Below, piece after piece: positions 1 to 12,537 of a DNA stretch of 64,000 bases. The DNA comes from Acidimicrobiales bacterium (GTDB taxonomy: Bacteria > Actinomycetota > Acidimicrobiia > Acidimicrobiales > Iamiaceae), in contig JAUJOW010000003.1 of the NCBI GenBank assembly GCA_030447445.1, positions 51,698 to 115,697 on the forward strand, in the 5' to 3' direction. Position 1 is the stretch's first letter. Each line of letters starts with the position of its first letter. Made by a program: the position numbers and the translations under genes. Under the pieces are notes generated by a model. It saw only the letters and a list, made by a program, of their open reading frames with translations, ran no database searches and was not told the DNA's origin.

Positions 1-111
1 GGGCTGGCCGAGCAGGTCGCACCGGCACCGGTGGTGCGGGTGCCGTTCCTGCGCACCGACGTGCACGACGTGTCCGGCCTCGACGAGATCGCCGCCCACC
101 TCTTCGCCTAG
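1..111 (+). CDS. C-terminal end of a CDS entering from the left (possibly ArsA-like anion-transporting ATPase)
   Basis: Open frame from base 1: GLAEQVAPAPVVRVPFLRTDVHDVSGLDEIAAHLFA*; only 36 aa visible. Confidence 0.4.
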   Translation, partial: GLAEQVAPAPVVRVPFLRTDVHDVSGLDEIAAHLFA

Positions 112-464
112 GTGGCGGGCCCATCGGCGTGGTCGGCGAGGGCGGCAGCCGCCCCTTCGAGGGTCTCGGTGACGGGCACGATCCGGTCGAACCCGGTGGT
201 GTGGAGCAGCCGGGTGAGCGTCGGACGGGCACAGGCCACCGCCACCTCACCGCCCGCCTCGCGGGCCCGGCGGATACCGCCGATGAGGGCCCCGAGGCCG
301 GCCGAGTCCATGAACGGCACCGCCGACAGGTCGATCAGCAGGCGGGGGGCGGCGGTGACGTTGCCGAGCGCCTCCCGGAACTCGTTGACGGTGTAGGCGT
401 CGAGCTCGCCGACCGGGCGGCACAGCATGTACCCGTCGGCCTGTTCGACCTCGATCTCGAGCAC
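108..464 (-). CDS. STAS-domain protein (anti-sigma factor antagonist-like)
   Basis: VLEIEVEQADGYMLCRPVGELDAYTVNEFREAL...LLIDLSAVPFMDSAGLGALIGGIRRAREAGGEVAVA: STAS motif with the DSAGLG phospho-site; GTG start proposed. Confidence 0.85.
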   Translation of the reverse strand: MLEIEVEQADGYMLCRPVGELDAYTVNEFREALGNVTAAPRLLIDLSAVPFMDSAGLGALIGGIRRAREAGGEVAVACARPTLTRLLHTTGFDRIVPVTETLEGAAAALADHADGPAT

Positions 465-579
465 GCGTCCTCCGAGGGGATGGTGTGCGAGCGCGAATCG
501 TACCCGCGCCCTCCCCCGGCAACCGCCGGCGGGGACCGGCGACGGGGTGGCCGCCGAGCCCGCAGTAGCCTCACCGGCC

Positions 580-1014
580 GTGCCCGACGTGCTGCTGGCC
601 ACCGATGCCGACTGGATCGCCGACGAGGTCGACGCCGCCCTGGCCGGTCCCGACACCCAGGTGCGGCGGGTGCGCTCGGGCGCCGAGGTGCTCCCCGCGG
701 TGGCCGCCGACCCGCCCGACCTCGTGTTGCTCGACCTGCAGATCGGCAACATGGGAGGCATGGCCACCTGCATGAGCCTCCGCCTCGAACAGGGCGCTGG
801 CCGGCTGCCCCCCATGCCGGTGCTGATGTTGCTCGACCGCAGCGCCGACCTGTTCCTGGCCCGCCGTTCCATGGCCGACGGTTGGCTGGTCAAGCCCCTC
901 GACTCCTTCCGCCTGCGCCGGGCCGCCGAGGCCCTGCTGGCCGGCGGCCAGTACCAGGAGGACGCCGATCCCGCCGTGCACATGGGATCTGCCGAGGCCC
1001 GACAACCGGGTTAG
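580..1014 (+). CDS. Response-regulator receiver-like protein
   Basis: GTG start; VPDVLLATDADWIADEV...DLVLLDLQIGNMGGMATC...VLMLLDRSADLFLARRSMADGWLVKPLDSFRL; REC-like LLDLQ and KP motifs. Confidence 0.7.
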   Translation: MPDVLLATDADWIADEVDAALAGPDTQVRRVRSGAEVLPAVAADPPDLVLLDLQIGNMGGMATCMSLRLEQGAGRLPPMPVLMLLDRSADLFLARRSMADGWLVKPLDSFRLRRAAEALLAGGQYQEDADPAVHMGSAEARQPG

Positions 1015-1034
1015 CGGTACCATCCCGGATCCAC

Positions 1035-1111
1035 CGGGCTGTGGCTCAGTTTGGCAGAGCGCTGCGTTCGGGACGCAGAGGTCGTGGGTTCAAATCCCGC
1101 CAGCCCGACCA
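1035..1111 (+). tRNA. tRNA-Pro (anticodon CGG), CCA encoded
   Basis: cgggctg acceptor pairs with cagcccg; anticodon arm ctgcg-ttcggga-cgcag; T-arm ggttcaaatcc; ends acca. Confidence 0.93.
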
Positions 1112-1139
1112 CGGTGCATCGAGTGCAGACTGAACCCGC

Positions 1140-2708
1140 GTGGACGACGTGCCTGAAGCGACGCCCGCCCGCTTGATACGGCGGTGCGCTGGCAACGTCG
1201 GCTACGTCAGCGTGTTCGGCGTCGCCCTCGTGTTGCGCCTGCTCGTTCCACTGACCAGTGGCGGCCTTACCGGCGTTTACGGATACGACGCGAGCGTCTA
1301 CTACGCAGCGGGCGCCGCGCTGGTGCATGGCCGCGTGCCCTATCAGGACTTCATCCTGCTGCACCCGCCCGGTGCCATGCTCGCCACGGCTCCGGCGGCG
1401 TGGATCGGCACGCTGACAAGCGACCAGGCGGGGTTCGCCACCGCGACCATTCTGTTCGCCGCCATCGGCGCGGCCAATGCGGTGCTGGTTGTGGCGATTG
1501 GGCGCCGCCTGGGCCTCGGCCCGGCGGGGAGCATGGCGGGCGGCTTCTTCTACGCCGTGTGGTTCGCTGCGGTCCACGCCGAGTACCAGAGCAGGCTGGA
1601 GCCCCTCGGGAACCTGTTGCTCTTGTGTGGACTCCTCGGTTGCTCCGGTATCGGCGGGCGGCACAGCAGGCGCTCGGCGATCCTCTGCGGTGTCGGGCTC
1701 GGCGCGGCCGCGTGCGTCAAAGTCTGGTACGCGGTGCCGCTGTTGGTGGTGGTCGGCTGGCTCATGGTGGCGCATCGCTGGTTCTGGGCTGCCGGTCGTG
1801 CGGCGCTCGGCGCGGTAGGCGCCGTCACGGTGATCTGCGGTCCGTTCTTCGCGTTCGCGCCGTCTGCGATGTGGCAAACGGTCATCTCCCAGCAGCTCGG
1901 CCGGGATCAGTCGAACTCGCTGCGCCAGGTGCTGATGCTGCGACGGCTGCCCACCGAGGCGCCCTCCTGGTCGCTCGACGCAAGGCAGGCCTACGTGATC
2001 GATGGCGTGTTGCTGGCCGCCGCAGCGCTGTTGCTGTTGCTGGCTTGGCGGGTGTCGGCGGCGCGGTTGCCGGTGGTGCTTGTGTTCGCGCAGGCGGCTG
2101 TGCTGCTGTCCGCCCCGTCCTTCTACATCTTCTACCTCGACTACCTGACGCCGGCGGTCGCGTTGTGCGTCGCCGCCGGCGCAACGTGGCGTCCGGTGAC
2201 CACTGGCGGCCTGATCGGCCGGACGGCTGCACGCGCCAGCGCGATCGCCGCCGTCGTCATGGTGATCGTGGTGCTGGCCGTCCCCGCGGTGGGGCTGTGG
2301 TATGGGCGCGGCGGCACCACAGTGGCCCAGTTCCCGACGGCGCAGCTGGCGCCAGCGGTCACACAGGTGCGCTGCGTGATGTCCGACTCCCCGACCGGGC
2401 TGATCGCACTGAACGCCTTGAGCCGCAACCTGGCCAACGGCTGCCGCAACTGGGTGGACGTGACGGGGCGGACCTACGCCCCCGACATGCGCGTCCGACG
2501 GCCCGACGGCCAGCGAGTCCCCCGAGAGGCCAACCTCAGATGGCAGCGCGCCCTGCGCAACTACCTGCTCTCCGGCGAGGCGGTGATCATCAGGCACTCG
2601 ACGGCCTCTGGCATGAGCCGGAGAACCTGGGACGAGATCCGTAGCGGCGGTGTGCTCGCCTCCGAGGATGGGCATGTCGTCTACCGGGTCAGGCCAGCAG
2701 CTCCGTGA
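1140..2708 (+). CDS. Multi-pass membrane glycosyltransferase (GT39/GT87-like)
   Basis: Many TM segments; N-terminal YGYDASVYYAAGAALVHGRVPYQDFILLHPPGA resembles the GT-C acidic/substrate loop. Confidence 0.7.
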   Translation: MDDVPEATPARLIRRCAGNVGYVSVFGVALVLRLLVPLTSGGLTGVYGYDASVYYAAGAALVHGRVPYQDFILLHPPGAMLATAPAAWIGTLTSDQAGFATATILFAAIGAANAVLVVAIGRRLGLGPAGSMAGGFFYAVWFAAVHAEYQSRLEPLGNLLLLCGLLGCSGIGGRHSRRSAILCGVGLGAAACVKVWYAVPLLVVVGWLMVAHRWFWAAGRAALGAVGAVTVICGPFFAFAPSAMWQTVISQQLGRDQSNSLRQVLMLRRLPTEAPSWSLDARQAYVIDGVLLAAAALLLLLAWRVSAARLPVVLVFAQAAVLLSAPSFYIFYLDYLTPAVALCVAAGATWRPVTTGGLIGRTAARASAIAAVVMVIVVLAVPAVGLWYGRGGTTVAQFPTAQLAPAVTQVRCVMSDSPTGLIALNALSRNLANGCRNWVDVTGRTYAPDMRVRRPDGQRVPREANLRWQRALRNYLLSGEAVIIRHSTASGMSRRTWDEIRSGGVLASEDGHVVYRVRPAAP

Positions 2709-2811
2709 GCGCTGTCGCACAGGGATGGACCATCATGAGTGGGATGGACCACATGGCTTCACGACTACCGATCGTTCCCGCCGTGCGGCAACCGGCACGC
2801 CAGCCCGACTC

Positions 2812-3783
2812 ATGACGGTGATCGCGCACGAGTCCGACGCTGATATCGGGGTGTTGGACGGGGCGAAGGTGGCGGTGGTCGGCTACGGCAACCAGGGCCG
2901 GCCGTGGGCACTCAACCTGCGGGACTCCGGCCTCGACGTGACCGTGTGCGTGCGAGCCGACCCCACCAGGGACCGGGCCATCGCCGACGGGTTCGCCGCC
3001 ACCGACCTCGATGCGGCCTCCACAGCCGACGTCGTGTGCGTCCTCGTCCCCGACGACGCCATCCCCGGGCTGCCCCTCGAGCCGCGCCCCGATGCCCTCG
3101 TGGTGGTGGCCAGCGGCTACACGCTGGCCTTCGACCGGTTCGCCCCACCGTGTGACCTGGGCCTGGTCGCGCCGCGGATGCTGGGGCCCGAGGTGCGTCG
3201 GTGCTACGAGGAGGGCGTCGGGTTCATCACCGCCTTCGGGGTGCACGCCGACACCACCGGTCGAGCCCGCGAGCGGGTGCTCGCGGTGGCCAAGGCCATC
3301 GGCGGGCTGCGCCAAGGGGCGATCGAGCTGACCCCCACCCAGGAGGCGGTCCTCGACCTCGCCGTCGAGCAGGCGCTGTCGCCTGCCCTGCGGCGGGTGA
3401 CCCAGGCCTTCGTCGAGGTCATGCTCGAGCACGGCATCCCGCTCGAGGCGATCCTCACCGAGCTGTACCTCTCGGGTGAGGTCGAGCGGACCTACCGGCT
3501 GCTGCGCACCGAGGGCTACGCCGCCCAGATGGAGCACCACTCACCGGTGAGCCAGTACGGCCAGCTCTCCCGCGAGCACGAGTTCGACGACCTCGACGTC
3601 CCGTCCAGGATGCGGGCCATCGTCGATGGCATCAGGTCGGGCCGCTTCGCCGACGAGTGGGACGCCGAGCGCGACAACGGCTTCTCGAACTTCGAGCGCC
3701 TGAAGGAGGCGGCCGTCGGGCCCGACATCATCGAGTGGGAACGCGAGCTGCGCCAACAGCTCGGCGAGCGAGCCGGCTCCTAG
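2812..3783 (+). CDS. Ketol-acid reductoisomerase-like protein (divergent paralogue)
   Basis: [29 protein letters not shown] Rossmann motif; [16 protein letters not shown] matches the KARI metal-site helix; SQYGQLSR C-terminal region. Confidence 0.8.
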   Translation: MTVIAHESDADIGVLDGAKVAVVGYGNQGRPWALNLRDSGLDVTVCVRADPTRDRAIADGFAATDLDAASTADVVCVLVPDDAIPGLPLEPRPDALVVVASGYTLAFDRFAPPCDLGLVAPRMLGPEVRRCYEEGVGFITAFGVHADTTGRARERVLAVAKAIGGLRQGAIELTPTQEAVLDLAVEQALSPALRRVTQAFVEVMLEHGIPLEAILTELYLSGEVERTYRLLRTEGYAAQMEHHSPVSQYGQLSREHEFDDLDVPSRMRAIVDGIRSGRFADEWDAERDNGFSNFERLKEAAVGPDIIEWERELRQQLGERAGS

Positions 3784-5024
3784 GCACGCCCCAACCGCAG
3801 GTTGAGGTGGCGGATGCCCGTGTGGCGGTTGCTGCGGGTCCACTCGACCGGCGCCACCAGCTCGTAGCGGTCGAAGGCCGGCAACAGCTCCTCGAACATC
3901 ACTCGCATCTCGAGCCGGGCCAGGTTGGCCCCCAGGCAGAAGTGGATCCCCTGGCCGAAGGAGAGGTGGGGGTTCGGATGGCGGCGGATGTCGAGCTCCA
4001 TCGGGCGGTCGAAGACCAGCTCGTCCCGGTTGGCCGACCCTTCCCAGAACAGCACCTTGTCACCGGGCTGGACGGTGTGGCCGCCGAGGGTCGTCGGCCG
4101 GGTGGCGGTGCGGCGCTTGGCCGGGGAGGGGGTCGTCCAGCGGAGCATCTCCTCGACGGCCGTGGGCATCTGGCCGAGGTCGCTGCGGAGGGCCCGCAGC
4201 GTCTCGGGCCGCTCGATCAAGGCGAGCAGGCCGCCGGCGATGGCGTTGCGGGTGGTGCCCGACCCGGCCGAGAACAGCAGGAAGAAGAACGAGAACAGCT
4301 CGAGGTCGGAGAGCTGGGGCGGGTCGACGTCGGCCAACGTGGCCTGGATGACGACCGAGAGCATGTCGTCGGTGGGGCGGGCCCGCTTCTCGGCGATGAG
4401 GGCGGCGGCGTAGTCGACGGTCCACGCGTTGGTCCACGGGTCGTCAGTGCCAGCGGCGTCGTCGTCGTCGGCGCGGATGTCGAAGATGGGGTCGACGGCC
4501 TGGCGCAGCTCGTGGCGGTCCTGCTCGGGCACGCCGAGAAGGATGCAGATGACCTGCATCGGCAGCTCGGCCGCCACCTCCACGAGGAAGTCGAGCGGCA
4601 CACCGTCCTCGACGCCGGCCAGCAGGTTCCGGGTGCGGCGGCGCAGCTCCCACTCGAGCCCGGCCACCCTGCGGGGGGTCAGGCCGGCGCTCACCAGTCG
4701 ACGGATTCGGGCGTGGCGGGGGTCGTCCATCATCGACAGGACCGAGCCGGCCGCCTCGAGGTCCTGGAGGAGAGTGCCGCCGTGGGCCCGCCCCCCGCCC
4801 CGTTCCGAGGAGAACGTGTCGGGGTCGCGCAGCACCTGCAGGGTCTCGGCGTGGGTGGCCACCGACCAGAACCCTTCGCCGTCGGGCGTGTGCTCGGTCG
4901 GCTCGTGCCACCACACCGGCGCCTCCCGCCGGTGGAGCTCGAACAGGTGGTGCGGGAAGCCGTCGGAGAAGTTGTCGAGATCGGTGAGGTCGATCTCGGC
5001 CAGCCGGGTCCCGGTTGCCTCCAT
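3780..5024 (-). CDS. Cytochrome P450
   Basis: Heme motif [22 protein letters not shown]-helix [15 protein letters not shown], ExxR-like [16 protein letters not shown] region; stop overlaps the convergent KARI stop. Confidence 0.93.
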   Translation of the reverse strand: MEATGTRLAEIDLTDLDNFSDGFPHHLFELHRREAPVWWHEPTEHTPDGEGFWSVATHAETLQVLRDPDTFSSERGGGRAHGGTLLQDLEAAGSVLSMMDDPRHARIRRLVSAGLTPRRVAGLEWELRRRTRNLLAGVEDGVPLDFLVEVAAELPMQVICILLGVPEQDRHELRQAVDPIFDIRADDDDAAGTDDPWTNAWTVDYAAALIAEKRARPTDDMLSVVIQATLADVDPPQLSDLELFSFFFLLFSAGSGTTRNAIAGGLLALIERPETLRALRSDLGQMPTAVEEMLRWTTPSPAKRRTATRPTTLGGHTVQPGDKVLFWEGSANRDELVFDRPMELDIRRHPNPHLSFGQGIHFCLGANLARLEMRVMFEELLPAFDRYELVAPVEWTRSNRHTGIRHLNLRLGRA

Positions 5025-5039
5025 GCGCGCCAAGCCGGC

Positions 5040-7299
<2,260 letters not shown>

Positions 7300-7356
7300 G
7301 AATCCACTCTGGCACCTACCTGTGCTGGTGCTGCACCTCGTTGGTTCCCGCGCTCG

Positions 7357-7866
7357 TCAGAGGTCGGGGCCGTCGAGGAGGACCTCCCAGGATCGGAGCT
7401 GGGCCACGCCGGTGGGGATGTCGCCGCCGACCAGCGTGCAGAGCGCTTTGAGGTCGTCGTGGCGCAGCGACAGGACGCGTCCGTTGAAGTCACCGCGGGC
7501 TTCGATGATCGAGCGCACGAACCGCTGGATGGGCTCGGCGGCGTCGATCCGGCGCAACGCCTCCAGGTCGAGGACCAGCTTGCGCCGTTCGGGGGGCTCG
7601 TTGTACGGGCCGGGCTCGCCGAGCAGCACCGACACCGGCACCCGGTAGAACTCGGCCAGGGCGTTGAGGCGGGGCAGTGACAGGTTCCGGAACCCCCGCT
7701 CGTAGGCGCCGATGGCCGATGAGCTCCACCGCCCGCCGGAACGCTCTTCCACGTCGACGAGGGACATGCCCTGGGCCTGGCGGATGGCCCGCAGCCGCCG
7801 ACCGACGGCCAAGGCGAAGGCGGTGTCCTCGTCCTCGTGCGGCGAGACGTCATCCTGGGCCGACAT
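7357..7866 (-). CDS. bldD: BldD-like helix-turn-helix regulator
   Basis: VGRRLRAIRQAQGMSLVDVEERSGGRWSSSAIGAYERGFRNLSLPRLNALAEFYRVPV plus C-terminal RGDFNGRVLSLRHDD (c-di-GMP binding motif of BldD). Confidence 0.88.
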   Translation of the reverse strand: MSAQDDVSPHEDEDTAFALAVGRRLRAIRQAQGMSLVDVEERSGGRWSSSAIGAYERGFRNLSLPRLNALAEFYRVPVSVLLGEPGPYNEPPERRKLVLDLEALRRIDAAEPIQRFVRSIIEARGDFNGRVLSLRHDDLKALCTLVGGDIPTGVAQLRSWEVLLDGPDL

Positions 7867-7973
7867 CCCGTCATCATCTCACGTTTCGTGGCCGAACCTG
7901 CACGGTCTGTGCGAGGAGACAGAGAGAGCCGGTGCCCCAGTGGTGGGCGGGTCGGTCGGTAGCGTGGCGGGCC

Positions 7974-8825
7974 ATGCCCACGGACAAGCGGCGGCGGCAC
8001 AAGGCGGGGCACCAGTCTCGGATGGAGGCGGCTCGGCTCGCCGCTGCCCGCCGACGGCGACGCACCCTCGTGCGCAACCTGGCCCTGCTGCTGGTCGTCG
8101 TGGCCCTGGCTGTGGGCGGCCTCGTCGTGGCCACCGGTGGCGACGACGGGGTGAACCTCGAGACGGCGGCCGGCTCCACCACCACGATCCCGTCGAGCGA
8201 ACCCGGCGAGCTCGTCGAGCTGACGCCGCCGCCCGAGGGGGCCTCGATCACCGGTGAGACGCCGTGCCCGCCGACCGACGGCAGCGCCGAGCGCACCACC
8301 TCGTTCGAGCAACCACCGCCGATGTGCATCGACACGACGAAGCGCTTCAGCGCCGAGGTGGTCACCACGGCCGGGTCGTTCACCATCGATCTCGACGTCG
8401 GCCAGGCTCCCACGACGGTCAACAACTTCGTCGTGCTGGCCCGCTACCACTTCTACGACGGGGTCCCCTTCCACCGCATCATCCCCGGCTTCGTCGTCCA
8501 GGCCGGCAGCACTGGTCGCCCCAGCTTCGGTTCGGGTGGCCCCGGCTACTTCCTCGAAGACGCCGAGCGCCCGACCACCCCGTTCCAGGCCGGCACGGTG
8601 GCCATGGCGGTGGGCAAGGACGAAGCCGGCCAGGACCACCCGAGCGGCAGCCAGTTCTTCGTGGCCGTCGACCCCACCAAGCTCGACCCGGGTGCATTCC
8701 CGCAGTTCGGCCAGGTGATCGTCGGTCTCGAGGTCGTGGAGCAGATCCAACGGGCCGGCACCCTCGGGACCGGCGCCCCCACGCAGGAGATCGTCATCGA
8801 GCGCATCGTGGTCAGCGAGCTCTAG
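7974..8825 (+). CDS. Membrane-anchored peptidyl-prolyl cis-trans isomerase (cyclophilin type)
   Basis: N-terminal TM; FTIDLDVGQAPTTVNNFVVLARYHFYDGVPFHRIIPGFVVQAG and SGSQFFVAVDPTKLD. Confidence 0.93.
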   Translation: MPTDKRRRHKAGHQSRMEAARLAAARRRRRTLVRNLALLLVVVALAVGGLVVATGGDDGVNLETAAGSTTTIPSSEPGELVELTPPPEGASITGETPCPPTDGSAERTTSFEQPPPMCIDTTKRFSAEVVTTAGSFTIDLDVGQAPTTVNNFVVLARYHFYDGVPFHRIIPGFVVQAGSTGRPSFGSGGPGYFLEDAERPTTPFQAGTVAMAVGKDEAGQDHPSGSQFFVAVDPTKLDPGAFPQFGQVIVGLEVVEQIQRAGTLGTGAPTQEIVIERIVVSEL

Positions 8826-8915
8826 CCCAGCGGCGGGGTGCAACCTCGCGGGGCCGTCGTGCGTCATGCAGGGTGTGGGAGAGCAACGGGCGCGCTGAGT
8901 CGACCCACGATCCGC

Positions 8916-9385
8916 GTGACGCCACCAGATCCCCGTGAGGACCCTTCGCCGGCCTGGCGGCGCTGTACGTCGAGCACCACGTGGCCTTGGTGCGGCTGGC
9001 CCATGTGCTGACCGGCTCGAACGCCATCGCCGAGGAGCTGGTGCAGGACTCCTTCGTGGCCGCCGCTCATGCCCTGGAGCGAGCCGGCAACCCGTACAGC
9101 TACCTGCGCACGACCGTGGTCAACCGCTGCCGCTCCCACCTGCGCCGGCGGCGCTTGGAGCGTGACCGCTCGCAGGCCGACGTGCGGGTCGCGCTGCCGC
9201 CGGAGGTGGACGAGACGTGGGAGGCGCTCGCCGGGCTCCCCGAACGGCGCCGGGTGGCGTTGGTGCTGCGGTTCTGCGAGGACCTCTCGATCGACCAGAT
9301 CGCCGAGCTCATGGGATGCCGTCCCGGCACGGTGAAGTCGCTGATCCACCGTGGACTGGGTTCGATGCGGGAGGTGCTGTCGTGA
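8916..9385 (+). pseudogene. ECF/SigE-type RNA polymerase sigma factor with an apparent N-terminal frameshift (intact ORF 8981-9385)
   Basis: VALVRLAHVLTGSNAIAEELVQDSFVAA...LPERRRVALVLRFCEDLSIDQIAELMGCRPGTVKSLIHRG; adding one C near 8940 joins VTPPDPREDPFAGLAALYVEHH upstream in frame. Confidence 0.75.
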
Positions 9386-10404
9386 CCGAGTCGTCGAACG
9401 GAGGGCCGAGCTCCGGTCAGATCGAGGATCGGCTGCGCCGGGACCTCGCCGTGATGGCCGAGCGCACCGAAACCCCCGACCGGTGGGACGAGGTGGCCGA
9501 CCGGATCGGCGGCGGGACGGTCGTGGCCCTCGCTCCTCGTGCGCTCACCCCGCTCACGCATCGGCCGCCTGGTCCGGCCCCTGCTCGTGGCCGCCGCCGT
9601 CATCGCCGTGGTGGCGGCGGCCACCGTCGTGCTCCTCAACCGGGCCGCCGACGAGGCCGACGTGACCACCGAGCCCTCGCCCGGGACCGGGTGGATGATC
9701 CCGACAGAGATACCGGCCGGGTGGGAGCTGCTCTCGGTCGACACGGACTTCATGGACGTTGAGGTGTGCCCCGCACCGTGCTTCCTGCGTACATGGAGCG
9801 CCCGGGAGGGCGGACAAGCTGCGCTCACCATCATCGAGGGCAAGCTCGCCGAGGACGTCCAACCGACGGGCGGACGAACCGTCGACCTCGGTCCGGTGTC
9901 TGGCCTGCTGGGCGACGAGGTGTCCTTCGGCTCCAGCGCGAAGCCTCTTTGGCGCCACAACGGCACGGCCGTGCTGGTGATCGCCCGCGGCATCGACGAA
10001 GACGAACAGATCCCCGCGCATCGTGGCCCAGGCTCGCCCGGACCAGGCTCCGGTTGAAGTCGAGCCGGACTTGCCCGACGGGTTCGACGGGCGCCCCTGT
10101 GCTCACCTCCGACATCCCTGCCGGGGGCGGCTCCGTTCCGGGCCATCCGGGTCGCCTTCCGCCACGTTGCCAGCGGACGGATCCTCCTCTACGGCCTCTT
10201 TCCGAGAGGTCTGGGGGGGTGCGCATCGCTCCAGCGACGCTGAGCTTCAGCGTGGAGCGGGTAGGCGATATCACCTGGACCCGCACCGAGGGGCCGATCG
10301 GTGGCGAGGAGGCCCCTCAGGTGCCGCACTACGAGCTCCAGGGTCCCAACTCCGATGTGGTCGCCGGTGGTTCACCGATCGACGGCATGGTCAGCGAGGA
10401 GTGA
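9382..10404 (+). pseudogene. Hypothetical membrane protein, candidate anti-sigma partner, split across several frames
   Basis: VTESSNGGPSSGQIEDRLRRDLAVMAERTETPDRWDEVADRIGGG / RSRIGRLVRPLLVAAAVIAVVAAATVVLL (TM) / AIRVAFRHVASGRILLYGLFPRGLGG / VRIAPATLSFSVERVGDITW lie in different + frames. Confidence 0.6.
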
Positions 10405-10568
10405 CCAGGGCTGACGTCGAGTCCTTCCTGCGGTCGCTCGAGGAGGTGGATGCGGCGACGTGGCGGGCGTTCACCCGCCGTGCCAGCGAGCCGGCCGACG
10501 CCGAGACCCAGAGGGTAATCGACGCCCCGTCCATCGACGATCCCTCGCTCTACCGCGGCGAACCCTGA
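10401..10568 (+). CDS. Small hypothetical protein
   Basis: GTG start overlapping the preceding TGA; VTRADVESFLRSLEEVDAATWRAFTRRASEPADAETQRVIDAPSIDDPSLYRGEP*. Confidence 0.35.
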   Translation: MTRADVESFLRSLEEVDAATWRAFTRRASEPADAETQRVIDAPSIDDPSLYRGEP

Positions 10569-10572
10569 CCCG

Positions 10573-11820
10573 TCAGTTGGGCGAGGGGGGCGGGTCGAAC
10601 TGGACCCACTTGGTGTGGAGGGGTTCGCCGAGGGGTGGTTGCCAGGCGCTGGTGGGTCCGGTGGTGGGGTCTTGGGGTGGGGTGGGCCGGGGGTGGCCGG
10701 TGAGTCTTCGCCCGTAGGGGTCGGTGAAGACGAGCCCGTCGGGCCGGTCGGCGTCGCCTTGGATGCCCAGGCGGCCCCGGTGGTGCATGCGGTGATGGGC
10801 CGGGCACAGGCAGATGAGGTTGGCGGTGTCGGTGGGTCCGCCGTCTTCCCAGTGCACCATGTGGTGGACATGGGTACGCCGACGCCGGTCACAACCCGGT
10901 ACCCGACAGCCCCCGTCGCGGTGCTCCACCACGATCCGGGTCCGGTCGGGCACGATGTGCTGGGCCCGACCCACATTCACCGCCACCCCGCCGATCTCGC
11001 CGATCACCTTGATGTGGCCGTCACAGGTCAGATAGCGGCGCAGACTGTCGGGCAGGCGGGGCCCCAGGTGCACCCGGGCCTGGGGGTGGCCGTCGGGGCC
11101 GGCTTCGAGGTGCAGCATGGTCATGTACCGGTCCCGGTGGGCCCGCTCGGAGACCCGGCCCCCAGGTAGGCGTCGGCCAACTCGGCCGCGCCGGCCCAGG
11201 TGACCAGTTCGCTGTCACCGTCGGCCTTGCCAGCGTTGGAGAGATGGTTGCGGGCCGCTCCCAGGGCCGATTCGACCAGGGCCCCCTCATCGGCGGGCAG
11301 ATGGATCGACGCCCGCCAGGACCCGTCATCGTCGAAGTGGAACCCCACCCGGCGCTCCTCCTCCACCGACGGCTCTCCACACTCGGCCTCGGCCTCGGTG
11401 TCGGTGTCGGTCCAGGCGTAGCGGGCCAGGGCCCGCACCAACTGGGGGACGGTGGCCATGGTGGCGAACTCGGCCACCTCGGCATCGGCCCAGGCCGGGA
11501 TGTGCCGGCACACCACCGCCACCTGATCCTCGGACAACCGACCCTCGCCGAAGGCCGCCATGGTCACCGGCAACTCCGCCCACCGGCGGGCGATGGCCAC
11601 CCAGGCCGGGCCCGACGCGCGGCGACACCCCGCACTTCCAGGTCACCCAATGCTCCGGCGACCGGATCCCCCACCCTCCCACGCACCGGTGTCGAGCGCT
11701 TCGGCGATCACCGCCACCGTCCGAGCGGCGGTGACGTTGTGCCATCCCACACAACGACCCCAGCTCGCCCTCGAGCCGATCAGTGACCCGGTCTCGGGGC
11801 TCTTCCTCGACGACCGCCAT
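10573..11820 (-). pseudogene. DUF222/HNH endonuclease (13E12-like), frameshifted
   Basis: C-terminal HNH: GCRVPGCDRRRRTHVHHMVHWEDGGPTDTANLICLCPAHHRMHH; upstream parts MAIARRWAELPVTMAAFGEGRLSEDQVAVVCRHIP and MAVVEEEPRDRVTDRLEGELG sit in other frames. Confidence 0.8.
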
Positions 11821-11918
11821 CCCTTTATCGTACACATGTTCGATCACGCTCCGCAACTCCGGGCAGCCGATCCGTTCGAACTTGTGGTCTCGGAATCGGA
11901 CCGGCTGACACCCTGGCG

Positions 11919-12463
11919 CTACGGCAACGCACGGACGAGCCGCTCGTAGGTGGCAGCCGGATCCCCTGAGGTGGACCTGACGACGACGGTCTGCGGCCGC
12001 TCCTGCAGCACGGCCACGAGCCGGTCGTACATCCGGGCGAGCTCCTCGTTGCCACCTCCGGCCTCGACTCGCACTGCGGCCTCTCGATGCGGCGGCCGAG
12101 GAGGTGGCGGATCGATGGTGGAAACGTTCGAGCGCCTTGTCCTTGGCGTCCATCAGCGCCACCTCGTGGAATGAGGCGTTGCCGCGCAGCCACCCCACCG
12201 AGCTGCTCGATGAACTCGACGCGGGCCACGAACTGCGGGACGATCACGTCGCAGCCCGACCGCAGCGCCTCTGAGGCCATGGCGACGGCGAGCCTGCGGG
12301 CGAGTCGACCCGCCTCGGGCGGGTCGTCCATCCAACGACCGAGCTGGCCGCGCACGAGATCGATGTCCAGGTTGAGCGCCAACGGCCGCTCGCCGATGTA
12401 CATCTGTGCAAGGGTGGACTTGCCGATGCCGGGCGGACCGTTGAGCAATACGAGTCTCGGCAT
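11919..12463 (-). pseudogene. AAA/P-loop kinase-like protein, frameshifted
   Basis: MPRLVLLNGPPGIGKSTLAQMYIGERPLALNLDIDLVRGQLGRWMDD (Walker A) then EQLGG/WLRGNASFHEVALMDAKDKALERFHHR in another frame; C-term ATYERLVRALP* in a further frame. Confidence 0.7.
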
Positions 12464-12537
12464 GCTGAGACCTCACTGGTAGGTCGTGAGGTCGTGGTCG
12501 GTGGCCGATCCGCCGTGCAAAGTGTCCGCCCTCCGCG

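Noticed and set aside
1011-2720. 569-aa minus-strand ORF opposite the glycosyltransferase
   Set aside because: Low-complexity His/Arg/Gln-rich shadow of a high-GC gene; it also crosses the antisense of tRNA-Pro
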